The notes under the pieces were generated by a model. The model was not told where the DNA came from. It saw nothing but the letters and a program-made list of their open reading frames with translations, and searched no databases. Of a stretch of 64,000 nucleotides of DNA, positions 8,387 to 14,391 are shown piece after piece. The position numbers and the translations under genes are program-made. This stretch comes from Pseudoalteromonas carrageenovora IAM 12662. GTDB lineage: Bacteria; Pseudomonadota; Gammaproteobacteria; Enterobacterales; Alteromonadaceae. The number at the start of each line of letters is the position of its first letter. Positions within the stretch are counted from its first letter, which is position 1. Location: positions 158,501 through 222,500 of the forward strand of contig NZ_LT965929.1 in NCBI RefSeq assembly GCF_900239935.1, written 5' to 3'.

Positions 8387-8478
8387 CAAACAATTAAACA
8401 AGGACAAAAATAGTTGGTTTTGCTCCCTCGTCGCTTATTTTAACCAACCATTTTTTGCCTGTTAACAGGGTGTTGTAT
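8381..8478 (+). other. attC site 4
   Basis: ACCTAAC (8381-8387) opens it. AAC-AGGAC-AAAAA-TAGTTGGTT pairs with AACCAACCA-TTTTTT-GCCTGTT, separated by a ~20-nt loop. The 3' core is degenerate, GTTGTAT (8472-8478), so recombination here may be weak. Confidence 0.75.
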
Positions 8479-8493
8479 TCAAGGAGGTTTCAG

Positions 8494-8784
8494 CTGAGAG
8501 TCAAGGCTAGCAAAAAGTTAAAAGCTGAAATGTTCAAAAGAGTTTTGATCGCTTTAGTACTTTTTGTAATCGGAGTTTATATTCTAGGTTCACCTGATGG
8601 AGTTTGCTTTGAGATATTATCTCGCGATCTCTGTAATTCCGAAGAGAAGGCTGTAGTTTTTCATTGGATACTGTTTTTTGATTCTCTTTTGCTCGCATAT
8701 GTTATGTTCCCCTTTTTTCATTTAGGCGCTATGAAATTCATTATTAAAGCAAAGAATACTAACAAGAAAATCAACAAGGACTAA
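8494..8784 (+). CDS. cassette-borne two-TM membrane protein, possible CTG start
   Basis: The open frame has no ATG until 8530. A near-perfect ribosome site AAGGAGG (8481-8487), just after the attC core, sits 6 bases before an in-frame CTG at 8494, which would give 96 aa. From ATG 8530 the product is 84 aa with no evident ribosome site. Both forms contain hydrophobic segments (MFKRVLIALVLFVIGVYIL and ILFFDSLLLAYVMFPFF) joined by a loop with two Cys, and a Lys-rich tail. Function unknown. The last codons lie inside the next, truncated attC. Confidence 0.55.
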   Translation: MRVKASKKLKAEMFKRVLIALVLFVIGVYILGSPDGVCFEILSRDLCNSEEKAVVFHWILFFDSLLLAYVMFPFFHLGAMKFIIKAKNTNKKINKD

Positions 8785-8842
8785 AAACAGTGGGCTTTTG
8801 CTCCTACGTCGCCTATTTTAGCCAACAATTTTTGGGTCAAAG
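8757..8842 (+). other. truncated attC site 5
   Basis: TACTAAC (8757-8763) and the left arm AACAAGGACTAAAAACAGTGGGC resemble site 4. The right side (about 8810-8842, GCCTATTTTAGCCAACAATTTTTGGG) stops without the GTT core. A deletion or insertion removed the end of this site, breaking the array here. Confidence 0.6.
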
Positions 8843-9105
8843 GAGTCAAATTTTGACTTTATACTTAGAGGTTTACCAGTGCCTGCTGATGTCGCACTAG
8901 CGAAGTTTGCCAGAGTACGCCTATCAAGTTAACTATATCCTTAAACCTTTACTGTACTTGAGTGGCTAGCAACGTACGGGTGATCCCTTCCAACGTTAAT
9001 TGAGAAATAAGCTTAATTCCAGCATTGAATGGGAAATAATTCCAAATTCCTATTGGAAATTTACTTATCAAAGCCTCGCCTTATATAAAGCCTTGTTCCA
9101 AGCTT
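8843..9105. other. non-coding gap between truncated attC and repeat copy B
   Basis: About 260 bases with no credible gene. A 26-codon open stretch at 8850-8930 ending in TAA could be the tail of a lost ORF, but I cannot assign it. Otherwise this is A+T-rich sequence without clear hairpins. Confidence 0.4.
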
Positions 9106-9626
9106 GAATGGTTTGTCACACGTCTGGAATAAAGAGCCCTATGTGGCAAAGCTTGTAGTAATGGTATTGCTGTTCCTTATTTGGGTTTTTCTCATAAGGT
9201 TTGGAATTTAGTTTTAGGCTTAAACTGATTAAAACACCAAATAAAGATCCTAAATTAATATTCCATACTGTATTTTTCTTGATTTAATACGGTATGGATA
9301 GCGTTTATTGTTTAAACTCGTATTAAAAGAATGTTCTGAAAGCTAAGCTATCTGATGTTAAAAATGTAGTAAGGCGTTTATCAGTGATAACCGCTCATTG
9401 AGATTGGCTAAATATCGTCGTTAATTGATTGGTTAAATGCGCTTTGTGCATATATTCATGAAAATGAGCGCTGCGCGCAAATTGGATTATTTAACTTTAC
9501 CTAAAAACTTTAGAAAACTTAGTGATAGTAATACCTTAGGTAATTTGTTAAAACTATATAAAGTAGATAAGTGAGCGTTAAGTCGGCAGAAATATGCGCG
9601 ATGAGCGCACTATTAAATTGTTAGGT
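9106..9626 (+). repeat. long diverged direct repeat, copy B, ending at an attC-type core
   Basis: Second copy of the sequence at 4524-5053. The longest identical stretches by eye are around GATCCTAAATTAATATTCCATACT, the run from CATATATTCATGAAAAT to GCGCAAATTGGATTATTTAACT, and the last ~120 bases. It ends in GTTAGGT (9620-9626), 8 bases before the next cassette ORF. The divergence means an old duplication or two independent captures rather than an assembly artefact. Confidence 0.75.
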
Positions 9627-9634
9627 AACTAGAG

Positions 9635-9931
9635 ATGGGCACAGAAATTTTCGTTTTATCATACTTGGTTACATCGCTGATATTTCTGGTATCAATAGGT
9701 CTACTGTTTAAAACGAAATTTCCAAATGCAAAAGCAATAATAGTCTTAATCGTAAATTCACTTTTTCTGGGTTACTTTTTAGTAAGTGGTGCTTTGGATG
9801 GATACTTATTACAAGCTTTCTTAGTAGGTGGATTTTTACTAATTCCCTTCCAAATAGTTAGCTTGTCATTAGCTTATATATTTGGCGCAAAATTAAAGAG
9901 TTACATTGGATGTCATGACAGCGTTACCTAA
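9635..9931 (+). CDS. cassette-borne membrane protein, three predicted TM helices
   Basis: 98 aa starting MGTEIFVLSYLVTSLIFLV. Hydrophobic segments lie at about residues 5-25, 32-53 and 60-85, with a short polar C-terminus. I recognise no family. It is the first ORF after repeat copy B, just as the secreted protein gene is the first after copy A; the two proteins are unrelated. Its last codons overlap the start of attC site 6. Confidence 0.65.
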   Translation: MGTEIFVLSYLVTSLIFLVSIGLLFKTKFPNAKAIIVLIVNSLFLGYFLVSGALDGYLLQAFLVGGFLLIPFQIVSLSLAYIFGAKLKSYIGCHDSVT

Positions 9932-9994
9932 CAAAACAATCAAGACGGATTTGCCGGAAAAGCGCCGTCAAACCGCTTATTGTAAGCGTTATAT
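9926..9994 (+). other. attC site 6
   Basis: A compact 69-bp site. ACCTAAC (9926-9932) faces GCGTTATAT (core GTTATAT 9988-9994), and CAAT-AAG-CGG-TTTG pairs with CAAA-CCG-CTT-ATTG. It is shorter than the other sites in this array. Confidence 0.75.
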
Positions 9995-10008
9995 ACCTAG
10001 GAGCATCA

Positions 10009-10326
10009 ATGTCAGTTATCGCTAATACACCGAAACCTCCATATTTTGCTGTTATTTTCACTTCCATACGAACAGAAGGTGATAATGGTTATGGTGAAAT
10101 GGCAAATAGGATGATTGAGCTTGCAGAGCAGCAGTCTGGATTCTTGGGCATGGAATCAGCAAGAGAAGATGTAGGTATAACGGTTTCTTATTGGGCAGAC
10201 TTAGATTCAATTAAAAATTGGAAAGATAACTCTGAGCACTTGGAAGCCCAAAAAATTGGTCGTAAGTCTTGGTACGATACATTTAAGGTTCGTATATCTA
10301 AAGTGGAACGTGATTACGGTATATAA
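10009..10326 (+). CDS. antibiotic biosynthesis monooxygenase (ABM) domain protein
   Basis: A 105-aa ferredoxin-like-fold protein. The pattern FAVIFTSIRTEGDNGYGEMANRM, QQSGFLGMESAREDVGITVSYW and a WKDNSEHLEAQ helix fits the ABM/quinol monooxygenase-like family. Members act as dimers in cofactor-free oxygenation or in haem/quinone chemistry; the substrate is unknown. AGGAG is 7 bases before the ATG. It is a cassette gene between attC sites 6 and 7; ABM-domain genes are common cassette cargo. Confidence 0.85.
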   Translation: MSVIANTPKPPYFAVIFTSIRTEGDNGYGEMANRMIELAEQQSGFLGMESAREDVGITVSYWADLDSIKNWKDNSEHLEAQKIGRKSWYDTFKVRISKVERDYGI

Positions 10327-10420
10327 CAAGCCGTTTAAGATGGAAAATTTACAGTCGGCTATTTTCACTCCGTTCAATATTTTAGCCAACAATAAATTTC
10401 CCCTTAATAGGGCGTTAGCT
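10321..10420 (+). other. attC site 7
   Basis: ATATAAC (10321-10327) and GCGTTAGCT (core 10414-10420) bound the site. TAAG-ATGG-AAATTTA...CGGCT pairs with AGCC...TAAATTT-CC-CTTA. The outer core is degenerate and overlaps the ABM stop codon. Confidence 0.7.
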
Positions 10421-10452
10421 GCTTTGAGGTCAATCATTAGTAAGGTGTCATA

Positions 10453-11334
10453 GTGAGAATTTTAGTAACAGGCTCTGCCGGTAGAGTCGGGCGTGCAATC
10501 TATATTAAATTAATGCGCACCCATGACGTGGTCGGCATTGATAAAACGCCTTGCTCAACAGCCGATTACATTGGTGATATTCTTGATAGTGATCTGATTG
10601 ATCGGGCTCTTAAAAATGTTGATGTCATCATTCATACAGCGGCTCTTCACGCTCCACATGTTGGTTTAGTACCTGATTCAGAGTTTCAGTCTATCAACGT
10701 AGACGCGACCGAGAAACTCGCTCTGGCTGGATTAAAAGCAGGTATTAAGCACTTTATTTTTACCAGCACTACTGCATTGTACGGCTATGCTTCAACACCT
10801 AAAGGTATTGCAGGTTGGATAAATGAAGACGTCACACCTCAACCCAAGTCGATTTATCATAAAAGTAAAATTGCGGCTGAAGCTAAGCTAGAAGAAATTT
10901 CAAAGTTGTTTCAGCTTCCAGTTACTGTGCTGCAAATGTCGAGATGTTTTCCTGAACCTGCGGATTTAATGGCAGTATTTCGCCTTACTCGTGGCATAGA
11001 TGCTCGTGATGTAGCAAACGCTCATTTATGTTCTGTGGAAAAACGCTTAAGTGGTTTTAATCGTTTTATAATCTCAGGCGCTACACCTTTTCAACTTTCT
11101 GATTGTGAAGCTCTATATACTGATGCTGCATCTGTCATCGAGCGTCAATGTCCTGACATCGCGCTAGCATTTAAACAAAGAGATTGGCAACTACCTCAAA
11201 GCTTAGATCGCGTATATGATTCATCATCTGCATGTGACAAATTAGGGTGGTTACCTATACATGGTTTTAAAAGCGTTTTGAAAATGCTAGATACTGAAAT
11301 ACCTGAAGTATTGCCAATTTTGAAACGCAGCTAA
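10453..11334 (+). CDS. NAD-dependent epimerase/dehydratase family protein (extended SDR)
   Basis: 293 aa from GTG 10453, preceded by AAGG. The nucleotide-binding motif GSAGRVGRAIY is at residues 7-17. VDVIIHTAALHAPHVG, FTSTTALYG and YHKSKIAAE (catalytic YxxxK near residues 136-140) are classical extended-SDR motifs. Reactions of the family include sugar-nucleotide epimerisation or dehydration and keto reduction; the substrate is unknown. It is the last cassette of the array and much larger than the others. The following site looks degenerate. Confidence 0.85.
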   Translation: MRILVTGSAGRVGRAIYIKLMRTHDVVGIDKTPCSTADYIGDILDSDLIDRALKNVDVIIHTAALHAPHVGLVPDSEFQSINVDATEKLALAGLKAGIKHFIFTSTTALYGYASTPKGIAGWINEDVTPQPKSIYHKSKIAAEAKLEEISKLFQLPVTVLQMSRCFPEPADLMAVFRLTRGIDARDVANAHLCSVEKRLSGFNRFIISGATPFQLSDCEALYTDAASVIERQCPDIALAFKQRDWQLPQSLDRVYDSSSACDKLGWLPIHGFKSVLKMLDTEIPEVLPILKRS

Positions 11335-11430
11335 CAAAGCAATTAAGAGTGATTCGGCATGGGCAGCGTTTTTACTATGCATTGCTTTTAACATCAGGCA
11401 AAGCGAGTTCGCCCTCAGTACACTCTTTTT
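11329..11430 (+). other. degenerate attC-like site 8, right end of the array
   Basis: CAGCTAACAAAGCAATTAAGAGTG starts like an attC, and CACTCTTTTTT at about 11420-11430 can pair with the AAGAGTG arm. No GTTRRRY core follows. This probably marks the worn right boundary of the cassette array. Confidence 0.5.
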
Positions 11431-11658
11431 TAAAAGTTTCATACTTTGTGCCTAAACTCGTTTGCAAGTTTAGTTTTTCGATAGCTGCCTGTATTAGCCC
11501 TTGTCCATCTTTTGTTCACTAAATGCTGGTGTTCATTTTTATTGAACGATATTAATTAGTGAACAGGTAAACTTAAATCCCTCACTGTAATTAGTGGAAT
11601 AAGTACAAGCCTGATAAGTAACCTTTAGAGAGTTTATAACAGCTCTATTAAAATAAGC
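11431..11658. other. gap without gene
   Basis: No credible ORF or RNA. TGTTCACT at 11513 and AGTGAACA at 11557 form a widely spaced 8-bp inverted repeat of unknown meaning. Confidence 0.35.
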
Positions 11659-11687
11659 CCTGTGTTAAACGTTACGTTTAACACAGG
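11659..11687 (-). terminator. terminator of the CotH-VTC-DUF4956-porin operon
   Basis: A perfect 13-bp stem (11659-11671 with 11675-11687) with a TTA loop, 30 bases past the porin stop. On the minus strand a moderately T-rich stretch follows. Confidence 0.7.
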
Positions 11688-11717
11688 TTTAGGCTAACCT
11701 ACGAAACACCAAACGTA

Positions 11718-12809
11718 TTAAAACGAATACTGCAGCCTTAATGAGATTGCATTGCCCGATGTGATAGTACCGCCTGCCTCGTAGTAATCGGCTTTAATGT
11801 AGTCGGCCATAAACTTTATATTCTTGTTTACGGTGTAGTTAACGCCGAGGGCGTAGGTTTTTGCGTCTTGGTTTTCTTGCTTGAGCTTAAGTAGGCTGTA
11901 GCGGCCTGTAATTTCCCAGCCTGGCTCTGAGCTTGCGCCTAGTTTTGCGTTTTTATACTTACGGTATCCGCCCGATAGCTGATAACCAAATTGCAAATAG
12001 CCGCCTTCGTAATCATTGGTTGTATTTTCAATACTGGTTACTTGTGCTTGTTGCCACTCGGCCATCATGGTAAATCTATCTTTAAGCCATAGTAGCTCTA
12101 CGCCTTGTTGCGAGAGGCTATCGGCATTAATTTTATCGCCTTCTATTAATGAGTCGGCGGTATAAACTTCAAGAGGTTCATTCACTCTAAATTCGTTACC
12201 GTCGTACTGCCTCTCACTAAATGCGACGCCTAGGTGTAAAAGGTTGGTGTTTTGCTGCCATGGCACCCAAGCTACGCGCCCTGTAATAGCAGACGTTGCT
12301 TCGTCTTCATCGGGCTCGTAATAACCTAGTTGCCAATTTACTGAGGCTATGTCTCCCGATAGGCTAATACCTAAGCTACGGCCTGGCGAAAACGCTTCGC
12401 TTATCATGCTTCGTTCGAGCATTAATAAATTACGAGAGCTGGTTAGTTTTTCTAGGCCAAAGCCTTCTTTTTGTTGGCCTATGGTTAAATCGGCATATTT
12501 CCAGCCAGAGTATTCTAAGTAGGCGTCTTTTATTTCGGTTTCGCCATCGGCAAAGCCAAGTTGAAATTTACTTTTCCAGTCTTTGCTGATGTCTGATTTA
12601 AAACTTAGGCGTGCGCGGCGTATTTCAGAGGTACTTTCTGAGTCGTTGCTTTCGTATTGCCCCTCTAATAATGAGGTATCAAACTTGTTGTAGTCGAGCA
12701 TGATATAGCCGCTTAGGTCTATATCGTCGTTAATTTTGGCAAAGCTTGCGTTACTTACAAAGCAAAGTGCTGAAAGTGCCGCATAAGTAATCGTTTGTTT
12801 AGAGGTCAT
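11718..12809 (-). CDS. OprO/OprP-type outer-membrane porin
   Basis: 363 aa with a signal peptide (cleavage near SNASFA-KI, residue 24). The mature part is beta-rich and ends in the outer-membrane sorting signal LRLQYSF. Segments such as IRRARLSFKSDISKDWKSKFQLGFADG, IKDAYLEYSGWKYADLTIGQQKEGFGLEKLTSSRNLLMLERS are typical of the phosphate-selective porin O/P family, which forms trimeric anion channels. It is the last gene of a four-gene minus-strand operon, 1 base after the DUF4956 gene, and is followed by a strong hairpin. Anion preference is family knowledge, not seen here. Confidence 0.88.
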   Translation of the reverse strand: MTSKQTITYAALSALCFVSNASFAKINDDIDLSGYIMLDYNKFDTSLLEGQYESNDSESTSEIRRARLSFKSDISKDWKSKFQLGFADGETEIKDAYLEYSGWKYADLTIGQQKEGFGLEKLTSSRNLLMLERSMISEAFSPGRSLGISLSGDIASVNWQLGYYEPDEDEATSAITGRVAWVPWQQNTNLLHLGVAFSERQYDGNEFRVNEPLEVYTADSLIEGDKINADSLSQQGVELLWLKDRFTMMAEWQQAQVTSIENTTNDYEGGYLQFGYQLSGGYRKYKNAKLGASSEPGWEITGRYSLLKLKQENQDAKTYALGVNYTVNKNIKFMADYIKADYYEAGGTITSGNAISLRLQYSF

Positions 12810-12810
12810 G

Positions 12811-13398
12811 TTAGGCTGCCTTTGTTTGTTTTTCGGCTAAGTAACTTACTTTTAGTTGCGCTACGTCTCTTAAAAAGTCGATGTGTTCTATATCTACAGC
12901 AACTACGTTTAGCCCTGTGCGCTGTTTTAAATCATGGATGAGTGTGGCTTGGTTTTGCGGGGTTATGTTTTCTATGCGCTCGTAGCAAACGCTTTGTACT
13001 TCGTAGCGTTTTACAAATACGCTAGAGTCAATCAAAAAGGCAATTAAGCAAATTATGCCGTTAAGAATGCTTAGCTCAATTAAGCTCATTTGCCCTACAG
13101 AGGTCAGTAAAGCAATGGCAGTAACGAGAAATAAGTAAGTCATTTCTTTAATCGAAATAGACTCAGTGCGGTACCTTAGCATGGTAAATACGGCAAATAG
13201 GCCAAATGCAAATTCCATCGACATATCAACGCCGTGCAGCAAAAAGGTAATAATAAAAACGCCTACGCCAAATAAAATAAACGAGCCTGCCACCACTGCA
13301 TTTTTACTTATGCGAAAGTAACAGCCATAGCAAAGTACAGCCAGCGATAGGATGTTAACTAAAAAGCGGGAAAGAAAAATAAGATCTAATTTGGTCAT
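12811..13398 (-). CDS. DUF4956 membrane protein
   Basis: 195 aa. Four or five hydrophobic helices fill residues 5-130 (for example FLVNILSLAVLCYGCYF, VVAGSFILFGVGVFIITFLL, YLFLVTAIALLTSVG), then a soluble domain of ~65 residues. The FGLFAVFTMLRYRTESISIKEMTYLF stretch is the hallmark of DUF4956. Function is unknown, but the gene is repeatedly found beside VTC-domain and CotH-kinase genes. Here it starts 1 base after the VTC gene and ends 1 base before the porin gene, so it is translationally linked to both. Confidence 0.88.
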   Translation of the reverse strand: MTKLDLIFLSRFLVNILSLAVLCYGCYFRISKNAVVAGSFILFGVGVFIITFLLHGVDMSMEFAFGLFAVFTMLRYRTESISIKEMTYLFLVTAIALLTSVGQMSLIELSILNGIICLIAFLIDSSVFVKRYEVQSVCYERIENITPQNQATLIHDLKQRTGLNVVAVDIEHIDFLRDVAQLKVSYLAEKQTKAA

Positions 13399-13399
13399 T

Positions 13400-14314
13400 T
13401 TAATTATTCTCTAAAGGTAATAGTGGGTTAGTGCGGTTAAGGTGTTTTAAGCGGGCTAAAACAGGTTTAAAGCGGTTTACTTTTAAGCGCTCGGGGTAAA
13501 GCAAAGCACAGCCAATGCAGTATTTACTAAACGAGGCAGGGAATATGTGGTGTTTGCTCATAAGCTTATAAAATGGCGAGTGTTTTGTTTTTTTACGTTG
13601 CTTAAGTTCGGCAATAAAAAAGCCCGGTAGTGTTATTTTGTTATCGCCTTTTGGGGTGTTGTACCACAGGTTAAAATCAAGCGTTAAGCGCTCGGCTTTT
13701 TCTTCGTTGGCTAGTGCTATGCGGTTATAGCCGCTTTGCTGGGTTACGTTTAGATGTGCAAAGCTGTTTTTCATTTGCTCTTTCATAAACGCAGTACAAT
13801 GGGCTTGCTCGTTGTTTTTTTCGAGCTTGATGCGTGTTTTAACCGTACGGCTTTGGTTGTTTTTTAGTTTTACTTCTAGGTATTCGGTGGCTGTATCTAC
13901 GTAGCGCCTTTGGCGCACTTTGTAGCGATTAAGCTTACCGTTATGGTGGGCTTTATATAAATCAAGTTCGGGCGTATCAAAGTACTGATTATAGTAAGAA
14001 AATAAACGCTTACCTTGTATATCAAGTACACGGTACTGGCCTTGTATATGAGTAAGTAGCTCAGGTAAAAACGACAGTGGTAGCATAAACTTACTGTCTA
14101 CACGGTTCATTAAATTAGCGTTATTAAGATCGTTTAACCCGTAGCCTTCAAATGGGGTGAGTAACTCGTTAATTAATGTTGATAATGAGCCATCAGCATT
14201 TGGCTTTTCAGGTTGAGCCTGCTTATTTTTAGAGTTTATTGCAGTAATTGCTACTGGTGAGATTGAAGTATCCTTTTCAAAAAGTTCATCCTTAAAACGT
14301 GCTTGAATTGTCAT
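13400..14314 (-). CDS. VTC-domain (polyphosphate polymerase-like) protein
   Basis: 304 aa. After a ~55-residue N-terminal tail comes a VTC/triphosphate-tunnel fold: NRVDSKFMLPLSFLPELL (about 69-86), SYYNQYFDTPELDLYKAHHNGKLNRYKVRQRRYVD, YLEVKLKNNQ (ExK motif) and RIALANEEKAERLTLDFNL. In yeast VTC4 this fold makes polyphosphate from ATP; bacterial versions are less understood. It is followed immediately by DUF4956 and preceded by the CotH-kinase gene, with a GC-rich hairpin in the 77-base gap. Confidence 0.85.
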   Translation of the reverse strand: MTIQARFKDELFEKDTSISPVAITAINSKNKQAQPEKPNADGSLSTLINELLTPFEGYGLNDLNNANLMNRVDSKFMLPLSFLPELLTHIQGQYRVLDIQGKRLFSYYNQYFDTPELDLYKAHHNGKLNRYKVRQRRYVDTATEYLEVKLKNNQSRTVKTRIKLEKNNEQAHCTAFMKEQMKNSFAHLNVTQQSGYNRIALANEEKAERLTLDFNLWYNTPKGDNKITLPGFFIAELKQRKKTKHSPFYKLMSKHHIFPASFSKYCIGCALLYPERLKVNRFKPVLARLKHLNRTNPLLPLENN

Positions 14315-14351
14315 AATTTTCTCAGATTATTAAATTGCAAAGTTACAGAGT

Positions 14352-14375
14352 GCAGTGCCAGCGTGCTGGCACTGC
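14352..14375 (-). other. intra-operon GC-rich hairpin
   Basis: A perfect 11-bp inverted repeat, GCAGTGCCAGC (14352-14362) with GCTGGCACTGC (14365-14375), in the gap between the CotH and VTC genes. No T-run follows on the minus strand, so it is more likely an mRNA stability or processing element than a full terminator. Confidence 0.5.
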
Positions 14376-14391
14376 GCAAAGGATGGGCTGT

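Noticed and set aside
8850..8930. 26-codon open stretch resembling the tail of a lost gene
   Set aside because: Too short, and I could not tie it to any transposase or other family; left inside the gap entry.
4524..11430. Repeated palindromes considered as a CRISPR array
   Set aside because: Units are 70-125 bp imperfect palindromes with ORFs between them and shared cores only; spacing and size fit attC, not CRISPR.
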